A DNA stretch of 64,000 nucleotides from Gracilibacillus halotolerans. GTDB taxonomy: Bacteria; Bacillota; Bacilli; Bacillales; Amphibacillaceae. A model generated the notes under the pieces. That model was not told where the DNA came from, made no database searches, and saw only the letters and a program-made list of their open reading frames with translations. The DNA lies in assembly GCF_014206945.1 (NCBI RefSeq), contig NZ_JACHON010000003.1:62001-126000 (forward strand), written 5' to 3'. The position numbers and the translations under genes were made by a program. Shown piece by piece: positions 54,688 to 62,043 of the stretch (positions are counted from its first letter, which is position 1; each line of letters begins with the position of its first letter).

Positions 54688-55935
54688 ATGACAGCAGAGG
54701 TTGTAATAATGAATAAGCTAGGCATGTCCATGGCTGCAGATAGTGCGATAACAAGTGGAATAGATGGAGTTCCGAAAGTATATCATTCAGCAAATAAGTT
54801 GTTTCCATTGTCCAATAATCATCCGATAGGAATTATGGTATATGGAGCAGCTTCGTTTATGGAGGTGCCATGGGAAGTAATCATCACTTCCTTTCGGGAC
54901 TATGTTGGAGACAAGAAATTGAATAATGTTACCGACTACTTCGATACTTTCTTACGCTTTCTAAAGGAAGATTCACGATTTTATCAAGAAAATATTGAAG
55001 GTATTATCGTTTATCGCACGTTTTCTGATGTGTTGAAGCGATTAGTCGCAAAAGTGGAAGAGCAAGTCGAAGATGACCCATCGGAAATAGACGATGAGAA
55101 ACAAGTTGCAAAGCTACTTCAGCGAGAAGTTGAAAAGCAAATTAAGAAGTTTCAAAATAAAGAATCCCTTCTTTCCATAACGTATCAGCCATTTGAAGAC
55201 AAACATTTCCCGGTTATTGAAGAGGTTAAAGAAGAATATATAGATTTTCCAATCACAAAAACTCTCTCTAAGAAACTTTGTCGACTAGCATTCGAAAGTG
55301 TGCGAAGTGACTACTTTAGTGTAGGTAGTACTGGATTTGTAATGGCTGGTTATGGGGAGGAAGAGATTTTTCCACATTTAGTGAATTATCGTTTGGAAGG
55401 CTTTGTATTAGGTAAACTAAAGGTGAAAAAATTAAAGGAAAAACAAATTGATTATCAGCAAAAAAATTATTCTGGCACAGCAGTCATTGAAGCTTTTGCC
55501 CAACGAGAAATGGTAGATTCCTTTATGGTAGGCGTCGAACCGCACATGGAAGATACTATCTTCAATATTATTAATCGCGTGTTATCCGAGTATCCAGAAC
55601 GTATACAGAAACACTTAGATGTACAATTAACAAAAAAACAGGTTAGTCAACTACGAGTTTTGGGTAAAGATGTATATGACTCTATTAGAGATGCCTTGGA
55701 TGATTATCAAAATAAAAACTACTATCAACCATTATTGGGGATTGTCAGATCACTGCCAAAAGATGAATTGGCTAATATGGCGGAAGCGTTAATGAACCTA
55801 ACGTCGTTTAAGAGAAAGGTAACTCGTGCAACGGAGTCAGTGGGTCCGCCAATTGATGTAGCGGTTATCTCAAAGGGTGATGGCTTTGTCTGGGTGAAAA
55901 AGAAGAGCTATTACGATCAGGATTTAAATCGATAG
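54688..55935 (+). CDS. Proteasome-like Ntn-hydrolase candidate
   Basis: 415 residues starting Met-Thr. After Met removal the first residue is Thr1, with Asp17 in AADSAI and Lys36 in NKLF, matching the proteasome beta-subunit set Thr1, Asp/Glu17 and Lys33 with its KLF context; Gly-rich GIMVYGAA follows as in the beta core. The remaining two thirds is charged and largely helical, unlike HslV or the 20S subunits. ATG 54688 follows TAGGGGAGGA; a longer frame from 54622 would bury the Thr. A threonine amidohydrolase is inferred; no partner ATPase is nearby. A 50-residue gene follows. Confidence 0.7.
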   Translation: MTAEVVIMNKLGMSMAADSAITSGIDGVPKVYHSANKLFPLSNNHPIGIMVYGAASFMEVPWEVIITSFRDYVGDKKLNNVTDYFDTFLRFLKEDSRFYQENIEGIIVYRTFSDVLKRLVAKVEEQVEDDPSEIDDEKQVAKLLQREVEKQIKKFQNKESLLSITYQPFEDKHFPVIEEVKEEYIDFPITKTLSKKLCRLAFESVRSDYFSVGSTGFVMAGYGEEEIFPHLVNYRLEGFVLGKLKVKKLKEKQIDYQQKNYSGTAVIEAFAQREMVDSFMVGVEPHMEDTIFNIINRVLSEYPERIQKHLDVQLTKKQVSQLRVLGKDVYDSIRDALDDYQNKNYYQPLLGIVRSLPKDELANMAEALMNLTSFKRKVTRATESVGPPIDVAVISKGDGFVWVKKKSYYDQDLNR

Positions 55936-55974
55936 AGTTGAGTTATGGTAGCAAACCAAGAAAGGAAGAGCGTT

Positions 55975-56127
55975 ATGCCAAAAGAAAAAAAGAAGCGCAA
56001 GCAACTGTTTACTTTAACGACAGAAGAGCGACAGGAAATAGAGAAAGAAAACGAGCAGCATAAAGTGAAAGATGACATTGCGAATCAAGTGATGGAACAA
56101 ATTGATAAAAAATTTAAAAATAAATAG
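55975..56127 (+). CDS. Small charged protein downstream of the Ntn-hydrolase candidate
   Basis: 50 residues, Lys/Glu-rich, one long amphipathic helix (LTTEERQEIEKENEQHKVKDDIANQVMEQIDKKF), no membrane segment. ATG 55975 follows AAGGAAGAG; it lies 39 bases after the upstream stop and shares its terminator. Could be a small partner or regulator; unknown. Confidence 0.6.
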   Translation: MPKEKKKRKQLFTLTTEERQEIEKENEQHKVKDDIANQVMEQIDKKFKNK

Positions 56128-56138
56128 ATGGCTGAAGA

Positions 56139-56168
56139 AATACTTCTCTATTAAATTAGAGGAGTATT
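56139..56168 (+). terminator. Terminator of the Ntn-hydrolase pair
   Basis: AATACTTCTCTA (56139-56150) with TAGAGGAGTATT (56157-56168), followed by TTTTTT. 56175-56415 shows no gene. Confidence 0.85.
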
Positions 56169-56415
56169 TTTTTGTTGCATAGATACTAATTTTTCGTACG
56201 ATGTGAAAAGTTCAAGGTTCAAGATTAGTGTGAGATGTATTCTATATTGATATTATAAGTTAAATGAAATTAATAGTTAGTATAATATTAGAAAATTAAT
56301 GTCATGCATGTGAAGAGAAGTTAATCTAAATATATTTTTAATGATTTAAATTGGCTTTGTACTAAAAAACATCCTAATAATGCAACAGTAAAAGAAAAAT
56401 TGACAAGATAAAGTA

Positions 56416-56802
56416 TTAATAAATTTCAAACTCTATCTTGCCAATTTCTGCGTATTTATCTGTAATTTTGTTGCTAGTTACAACGACTGAAGTTGGAAAT
56501 ACACTTGAAGTTTCAGAAGTAGAGGTTGAGGTCATGGTTAAGCCCTTACTATTTATTTTATAGCGATTTATTAATCTTAATTTAGTATCTGGATATGCAA
56601 AGTGATACACATTGTAACTTGCGGTGTATTTTCTGTCACCAAACCCTTTAGTAACAGTGCTAAATATTGTAGCTCCGCTCTCGTCGCTTATATCTGTTTC
56701 TAGAGACTCTACAAAACTACCATCGGGCAATTCTATTCTATCTGTTTTAGCGTTTATGTATTTGGTAGTATCTGTAACAATCCCGTCATTCGAATTCGAC
56801 AT
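56416..56802 (-). CDS. Beta-rich protein of unknown function, perhaps a fragment
   Basis: 128 residues, Ser/Thr-rich, predicted beta strands, no signal peptide. ATG lies directly after the stop of an upstream frame (TAAAATG) that looks like a decayed secreted-protein gene, so this may be the second of two surface proteins or part of one broken gene. No ribosome site is convincing. Confidence 0.5.
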   Translation of the reverse strand: MSNSNDGIVTDTTKYINAKTDRIELPDGSFVESLETDISDESGATIFSTVTKGFGDRKYTASYNVYHFAYPDTKLRLINRYKINSKGLTMTSTSTSETSSVFPTSVVVTSNKITDKYAEIGKIEFEIY

Positions 56803-56803
56803 T

Positions 56804-57023
56804 TTATTTATAGATTTTCACTTCGTTAAAAAAAGCCTCTGTATAAGCTCTCAGTACTTCTGGTCTAGTATTTTCAAACATATACTCTCTTTCTGCATCA
56901 TCATCTTTACTAGATTTTTCAGTTTTTTTATGAACGCTTTTAGCTGTTCCGTTGTGTTTATTTTGTACTCTTGAAAAGCACAAAAAGAATTAACGCAAAT
57001 GATAAACTTATTAACCTTCTCAC
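56804..57023 (-). pseudogene. Remnant of a small secreted protein, frameshifted
   Basis: From GTG 57023 the frame reads a signal-peptide-like RRLISLSFALILFVLFKS and soon stops. A second frame continues at about 56967 with VQNKHNGTAKSVHKKTEK and ends EVLRAYTEAFFNEVKIYK at 56804. One frameshift would join them into a secreted protein of about 72 residues. Confidence 0.45.
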
Positions 57024-57120
57024 TTTAAAACCATAAAACCATTAATAGATTTTGTAAACATTTTTTGAAAAAAGAAAAAACAACCCATTTATGAGTTGTT
57101 AAAGATGAAGTTTAATATTG

Positions 57121-57447
57121 TTAATTGCTTCGGATTGTTCTTTTAGATTTGATCCCGTATTCTGCGATTAGGAATACTCCTAAAAATAAAAAACAGGCAA
57201 TAATAGTGTTGTTACTTGAAAGTGCTTTCGATTGAAGTATTTGCATGTAAATGAATAGATTCATTACAAATGAGATAACAAAACAAGTAATTGACACAGT
57301 TGCTAAATAACTACCTAATAATAGTCTTTTCGATACTTTATATTTCTCTTCTTTTTGTAAATATAAAATTCCCTTATCTCTACTAATTAAAATAACAATG
57401 AAGCAAATAGCTAAGGCAGCAATAATATAGGATATTGGGATATTCAT
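57121..57447 (-). CDS. Three-helix membrane protein, unknown
   Basis: 108 residues with membrane helices about 4-22, 43-65 and 78-98. ATG 57447 follows AAGGAG at nine bases. Homology not recognised. Confidence 0.6.
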   Translation of the reverse strand: MNIPISYIIAALAICFIVILISRDKGILYLQKEEKYKVSKRLLLGSYLATVSITCFVISFVMNLFIYMQILQSKALSSNNTIIACFLFLGVFLIAEYGIKSKRTIRSN

Positions 57448-57686
57448 AGTTCTCAACTCCTTATTTTTTAGAAATCTAGATGAAAAGACTTTTCAAACCC
57501 TCCTTAATAAACATATTACTAATTTTTAACAGTAATTTCAATTTATGTTCAAAAAAATTTTAAAAAGTGTGGAAATTCTGGTTGTCTCTATTATTGAATT
57601 CAAGCCAGATTTTTATAGAATGATGTTATAAATTAATTGAACTTTTTCTGGTGATAGAGTGTCTTATAGTTAGAGGGGGAAGTGGT

Positions 57687-58220
57687 GTGGAGGCTAAATG
57701 GGTGAAAAAGGCGAAAAAGGGCGATAAGGAAGCCTTGTTACAGCTTATATTAGCAAAACAAGATGATTATTATCGCATTGCAATGTCATATATGAAAAAT
57801 AAAGAGGATGCACTTGATGTACTAGAGGATATGATTGTAAGGCTCTATGAAAATATCCATACCTTAAAAAATATAGATTCCTTCCAAGGCTGGAGCAAGA
57901 AGATTCTTATCAATTGTTGTCATGTTGCATATGGTAAAAGGAAAAAAACTGTGTATGTAGAGCAAGAATATTTGGAAGCATTCGCGGATTCTGAACAGGA
58001 AGTATCTTACGAGCATTTAGATGCGCAAATTGATATCGATAGGCTACTTGCCTCTATTAGTTCACCTCAGGCGGAGGCTATTCGCCTAAAATACATTCAT
58101 GATTTAGATTTAGAAACAATAGCGTAGATAGAAGATGTTTCGGTAGGTACTGTGAAGTCTAGAATTTTCTATGGATTAAAGAAATTAAACCGTATATATC
58201 GAGGTGAACACAATGAGTAG
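57687..58220 (+). pseudogene. ECF-type sigma factor interrupted by an in-frame TAG
   Basis: GTG 57687 follows AGAGGGGGA. Region 2 is normal (YYRIAMSYMKNKEDALDVLEDMIVRLYENIHTLKNIDSFQGWSKKILINCC) and region 4 begins SSPQAEAIRLKYIHDLDLETIA, then TAG at 58125-58127. The same frame carries on with IEDVSVGTVKSRIFYGLKKL, the DNA-contacting helix, to 58220. A GAG there would give a 177-residue factor. The next gene is its membrane anti-sigma, overlapping by eight bases. Confidence 0.85.
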
Positions 58221-59139
58221 TATAAAGAAAGTTATCGAGGGAGAAAAGAGCCAATTACAAGAGTTAAAGGCACCAGAAGAACTAGAGAATCGCCTACGTG
58301 TGGCATTAGAGAGAGAGCCTATTAGAAAAAGAAAAAAGAGAATTGCATGGAGAGGTATTGCAATTGCGAGTATATTGATACTATCTCTACTTATAGTTAA
58401 TCACCATGAGGGATTAGCGTATTATGGTAAAAAAATTTTGGGGTTTGACCATGTTGTTTCAGAAACCTTAAAGGATTTGAATGAAAAAGGAATGGGGCAA
58501 GTCATAGGTGAGAGTATAACGTTACAGGAAGGTGTTATATTTACGGTAGAAGGTGTAATGAACGACGATAATCAATTAATTATGTACTATACAGTTGAAG
58601 CAGTAGAGGGTCAGATAGAACATAAGGAATTCCAACCGATTCGCCTAACAGGCTTCTGGACAAATAGCTATCATGACTATGGCGTAGGAAAAATAAGCGG
58701 AGATGGAAAGAAAATAACAGGTACACATAGCTTTGCTCCTCCGAATGGTTTTGCAAAAGAGTTAACGTTGCATTTCTTGCATACAGAAAAAACCTTAACT
58801 TTCACGTATGACCCATCAAAAGCTTTAGCTACAATAATTGAGATGAAGATTGGCCAAGATGTGTTGATCGATGATACTAAACTTACGTTTAAATCAATCA
58901 AGGCGTCGCCTACCATGACACTTATCGAAGGAAGCTGGGAAGGAGAGATAGAGAGCGCAGAAATAGATGCTACTAAATTGTATGTAAATAATGAATTAGT
59001 AACACAGCAAGGAAATAGCTATACATCAAATTGGCGAGGGAATACTTTTGAGTTAAGATATGATGCATTATCGGCCCCAGTCAACAAAATAGAGCTCGTA
59101 CTTCATAATGGAGAAAGAATCGATGTAATGATACAGTGA
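58213..59139 (+). CDS. DUF4179-type membrane anti-sigma factor
   Basis: 308 residues: cytoplasmic N-terminus (1-43), one membrane helix (about 44-60), extracellular DUF4179-like beta domains with KILGFDHVVSETLKDLNEKGMGQVIGESITLQEGVIFTVEGVMNDDNQLIMYYTVE. ATG 58213 has GAGGTGA at five bases. It should hold the sigma factor at the membrane until a signal arrives, but that sigma gene is broken. Confidence 0.85.
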   Translation: MSSIKKVIEGEKSQLQELKAPEELENRLRVALEREPIRKRKKRIAWRGIAIASILILSLLIVNHHEGLAYYGKKILGFDHVVSETLKDLNEKGMGQVIGESITLQEGVIFTVEGVMNDDNQLIMYYTVEAVEGQIEHKEFQPIRLTGFWTNSYHDYGVGKISGDGKKITGTHSFAPPNGFAKELTLHFLHTEKTLTFTYDPSKALATIIEMKIGQDVLIDDTKLTFKSIKASPTMTLIEGSWEGEIESAEIDATKLYVNNELVTQQGNSYTSNWRGNTFELRYDALSAPVNKIELVLHNGERIDVMIQ

Positions 59140-59174
59140 GTGATGATGAATAAATTAGAAAGGATGAATGTCAT

Positions 59175-59396
59175 ATGACGTTTGAAGAGATATTACCAGA
59201 ACTTAAAAAGGGAAAGAAAATTATTCGAGAAGGTTGGCCAGGTGCTGAGCTATATGTAAAGATGGTCGGCGAGGAGCAACGTGATGGTGAAAAACTGAAT
59301 CCTTATTTTCTTATTAATGTAGAAGGTGAAGGATATACAATGTTTACTCCGACGGTTTGCGATATTTTAGCAGATGATTGGAAGATAGTAGAGTAA
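59175..59396 (+). CDS. DUF2829 (Tad2-like) protein
   Basis: 73 residues, the whole DUF2829 fold: TFEEILPELKKGKKIIREGWPG at the start and MFTPTVCDILADDWKIVE at the end. Phage members of this family (Tad2) bind the cyclic-ADP-ribose signal of the Thoeris defence system. Chromosomal members in bacilli are common and their role is not established. RBS AAAGGATG. Confidence 0.78.
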   Translation: MTFEEILPELKKGKKIIREGWPGAELYVKMVGEEQRDGEKLNPYFLINVEGEGYTMFTPTVCDILADDWKIVE

Positions 59397-59412
59397 TTTT
59401 GGAGGTAGAGCA

Positions 59413-60165
59413 ATGAAAATCCCTGAATTAGAGGGCAAGACGGTGTTTGTTACGGGTGCGAATTCTGGGATTGGTCGCGCACAAGCAATAGTTTTCTTGA
59501 AAAATGGTGCGAATGTATTTGGATTTGATATCCAAGACCAAGGCTTAAAAGAACTACAGCAAGCCAACAGCAATTTCTATTATGAGGTTGGTTCAGTAGC
59601 GGATAAAGAAGCTGTATCACGCGCGGTGGAGTCGGCGGTAGATAGTTTTGGAAAGATAGACATTTTACTTAATACAGCAGGAATATTAGATGGATACGCT
59701 CCAACTTTAGATACGGATGAAGCTTTGTGGGATAAGGTGATGGACACAAATGTGAAGGGGATGTACCTCGTCACGAACGCAGTCTTGCCATACATGTTAA
59801 AACAAAATAAGGGAACAATCATTAACGTTGCCTCGATTGCAGGTTTAGTGGCTGGAGGTGGTGGTGCAGCTTATACAGCATCAAAACACGCCATTATCGG
59901 GTATACGAAACAACTTGCCTATGATTATAGCAGAAAAGGTATTCGTGCAAATGCAATAGCACCAGGTGCAATTAAAACACCAATGAATCAAGCCGATTTT
60001 GAAGGTGATGGAAAAATGGCAGATTGGGTCGCGGAAGAAACGCCTGCAGGTAGATGGGCTGAGGCAGAAGAAGTAGCAAATGTTACGCTATTTCTAGCGA
60101 GTGATGCGGCAGGTTATATGCATGGCTCGGTTCTTCCAATCGATGGTGGCTGGATAATAAAGTAG
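59413..60165 (+). CDS. Short-chain dehydrogenase/reductase
   Basis: 250 residues. Cofactor loop TGANSGIGRAQA (15-26), NTAGILDG, catalytic Ser in NVASIAG and Tyr-x3-Lys in YTASKHA, PGAIKTPM. The acidic residue in FGFDIQ suggests NAD preference. It resembles 3-oxoacyl-ACP reductase-type SDRs. RBS GGAGGT. It is 16 bases after the DUF2829 gene, so possibly co-transcribed. Substrate unknown. Confidence 0.9.
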   Translation: MKIPELEGKTVFVTGANSGIGRAQAIVFLKNGANVFGFDIQDQGLKELQQANSNFYYEVGSVADKEAVSRAVESAVDSFGKIDILLNTAGILDGYAPTLDTDEALWDKVMDTNVKGMYLVTNAVLPYMLKQNKGTIINVASIAGLVAGGGGAAYTASKHAIIGYTKQLAYDYSRKGIRANAIAPGAIKTPMNQADFEGDGKMADWVAEETPAGRWAEAEEVANVTLFLASDAAGYMHGSVLPIDGGWIIK

Positions 60166-60198
60166 TACAAGTAGATGGGAATTGTGCTACAATACTCT

Positions 60199-60288
60199 TG
60201 CAGGAAAAAAGCGGAAACTAACAACCTGCACTGCGACACTTATTCTTCTTTGGTCGCAGTTATGACTAAAATAGCAACGAGCTATTTT
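60199..60288 (+). promoter_or_regulatory. Structured leader of queT
   Basis: Three hairpins in a row: TGCAGG (60199-60204) with CCTGCA (60225-60230), CTGCGAC (60231-60237) with GTCGCAG (60253-60259), and AAAATAGC (60268-60275) with GCTATTTT (60281-60288), the last directly before the ribosome site AAAGGAG. QueT genes are often under preQ1 riboswitches; this does not match class I by eye. Confidence 0.5.
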
Positions 60289-60302
60289 ACAAAGGAGAGT
60301 AT

Positions 60303-60800
60303 ATGATGACGAACGTATCCAGAACTTCTACCCAAGAAATGACCAAAATCGCCATCGTGACCGCCTTGTATGTTGCGATCGCTCTATTATTATCGGTTAT
60401 TAGCTTTGGAGCACTCCAGTTAAGACTTTCAGAAATGTTTAATTTTTTGGCGTTGTTTCACAAAAGGTATGTAATTGCGGTCACGCTAGGAGTAGCAATT
60501 GCGAATTTCATGTCACCGATTTGGTTTCTTGATGTTCCAGTTGGTAGTATAGCAACGTTTTTAACACTACTTGTCTGTCGTGCAGTAACAAAAAATATGC
60601 AGAGTTTGAAAGCGAAAATGGTTACTACTGCAATTATTTTTGCATTTTCTATGTTTACGATTGCTGTGCAATATTATATTTTAATGGACTACCCATTTTT
60701 TGCTACATGGTTAACCATCGGCCTTGGTGAACTATTCTCCATGACAATTGGTGGTATCATTATATACATGGTTAGTAAACGAATAGATTTAACAAAGTAA
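60303..60800 (+). CDS. queT: QueT-family queuosine precursor ECF S component
   Basis: 165 residues, about five membrane helices, with the QueT signature LQLRLSEMFNFLALFHKRYVIAVTLGVAIANFMSPIWFLDVPVGSIATF. It would bring queuine precursors into the cell using ECF energising subunits shared from elsewhere in the genome. ATG 60303 follows AAAGGAGA. A structured leader precedes it. Confidence 0.87.
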   Translation: MMTNVSRTSTQEMTKIAIVTALYVAIALLLSVISFGALQLRLSEMFNFLALFHKRYVIAVTLGVAIANFMSPIWFLDVPVGSIATFLTLLVCRAVTKNMQSLKAKMVTTAIIFAFSMFTIAVQYYILMDYPFFATWLTIGLGELFSMTIGGIIIYMVSKRIDLTK

Positions 60801-60813
60801 GCGATAAATAGAG

Positions 60814-60857
60814 AATGGAATATACATAGACTCTGGAGGAGAGGTGTATATTCCATT
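60814..60857 (+). terminator. Terminator after queT
   Basis: AATGGAATATACA (60814-60826) with TGTATATTCCATT (60845-60857), then TTT. Confidence 0.8.
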
Positions 60858-60941
60858 TTTAATGCACGTTAGGAGAGTATAATTTTTTTATAGAAGGCTC
60901 ACTCTAGCCAATCGCTAGGTTTGACGCTAGCCAAGTCTTTA

Positions 60942-61565
60942 TTATGAAAACTCTTTATCCGATTTTTGTACGTATAATCGGTTGGACTTTATGCTAAAGA
61001 ATAGGTATAGCAACATCGTTAGGGGTATGAATGACCAAGCAAAACCGCGCATTAATGCAAATGGTGTTTCAAATAAAAAAGAAAACCAGAAGGAAGTGCC
61101 TGTTTTATCCCATAATCCAGGAGTATAATAGAGTTCCTTTGGATTAACAAATGCATTAAAGTCGATAATATCTGTTAAATAAAAGACAACTAGTAATGGT
61201 AAATAGCTTATTGCTAATTGAAAGCTCATACTAGAGTAACGTTTATATCTCGCTGCTTTAGAGTGGTAATCGGAGAAAATATCATCTTCTTCTGTGTTGG
61301 TGTCTTTTTTGAAATATTGAATACCTGAGTTTTTCGTTCCACTAATATGTTTCCATCCACTATCCTCAAATAATGAACAATAATCAAGAAAGTCCTCTTT
61401 GTATTTAAATCGTCGATAGTCGATTTTTATTGTAGTCTCTTCAGGTTCCCCTTCTAAAAAGTGATAGCCAAACGATGCCTTATTTAAATGATAACCGTTT
61501 CTTGCCATATCCTCTAACCATTTTTCTTCCTTGTCAAAATCTAAAAAGAACTTAAATTTAAACAT
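60942..61565 (-). CDS. DUF2812 membrane protein
   Basis: 207 residues: N-terminal cytoplasmic DUF2812 domain (FKFFLDFDKEEKWLEDMARNGYHLNKASFGYHFLEGEP) and two to three membrane helices later. This family nearly always follows a PadR regulator, as here, and is thought to take part in envelope-stress signalling. ATG 61565 follows GGAGGGGA and overlaps the padR stop by eight bases. Confidence 0.85.
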   Translation of the reverse strand: MFKFKFFLDFDKEEKWLEDMARNGYHLNKASFGYHFLEGEPEETTIKIDYRRFKYKEDFLDYCSLFEDSGWKHISGTKNSGIQYFKKDTNTEEDDIFSDYHSKAARYKRYSSMSFQLAISYLPLLVVFYLTDIIDFNAFVNPKELYYTPGLWDKTGTSFWFSFLFETPFALMRGFAWSFIPLTMLLYLFFSIKSNRLYVQKSDKEFS

Positions 61566-61911
61566 TGATATCCCCTCCAATGGCTGAAGAATCTGATAGG
61601 AGATTTTCAGTTACCTGGATCATATGCTTCATACGAGCACAATCAAGTCTTAGAACCTCTAAACCTTTCTCCGTAATAGCATATGTTTTTCTCCTTTTGT
61701 CAGAGCTCTTTACAGATTTAATTAATTGTTGTTTTAATAAGTTCTCAATAGCTCCATACATAGTCCCTGCAGCAATTTTCACTCTTTTATTACTCATTTC
61801 CTCGATTTTTTGCATCATCATATATCCATGAGAAGGTTCAAGCAATGATAACAAAATATAATAAGTTGTTTCTGTTAAGGGTAAATGCTTTTCTAAATCC
61901 ACCGTAGTCAC
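61558..61911 (-). CDS. PadR-family transcriptional regulator
   Basis: 117 residues. Winged helix with TETTYYILLSLLEPSHGYMMMQKIEEMSNKRVKIAAGTMYGAIENLLKQQLIKSVKSSDKRRKTYAITEKGLEVL, then a short dimer helix. It probably represses its own operon with the DUF2812 gene through the operator at 61942. Confidence 0.9.
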   Translation of the reverse strand: MTTVDLEKHLPLTETTYYILLSLLEPSHGYMMMQKIEEMSNKRVKIAAGTMYGAIENLLKQQLIKSVKSSDKRRKTYAITEKGLEVLRLDCARMKHMIQVTENLLSDSSAIGGDINV

Positions 61912-61941
61912 TCCAATACTCAGTCTTACTATATATCGTTA

Positions 61942-61984
61942 AACTGTATAGTTTGATTGTATACAGTTGGACTGTATATGTCAA
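61942..61984 (-). promoter_or_regulatory. padR promoter with PadR operator
   Basis: On the minus strand: -35 TTGACA (61984-61979), 17-base spacer, -10 TACAAT (61961-61956). The inverted repeat AACTGTATA-N9-TATACAGTT (61942-61968) and a third ACTGTATA (61971-61978) cover both elements. Size and symmetry suit a PadR dimer. Confidence 0.75.
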
Positions 61985-62001
61985 TAACTTTTAATACAAA
62001 A

Positions 62002-62032
62002 AAAGAGACTGATATAAAAATCAGCCTCTTTA
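62002..62032 (-). terminator. Terminator after the xylanase gene
   Basis: On the minus strand AAAGAGGCTGA pairs with TCAGTCTCTTT through one G-U pair, followed by seven Ts. Confidence 0.75.
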
Positions 62033-62043
62033 GTCGTTATGGC

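Noticed and set aside
60181-60240. PreQ1 class I riboswitch upstream of queT
   Set aside because: An AAACTAA stretch is present, but the required short stem and loop before it cannot be built.
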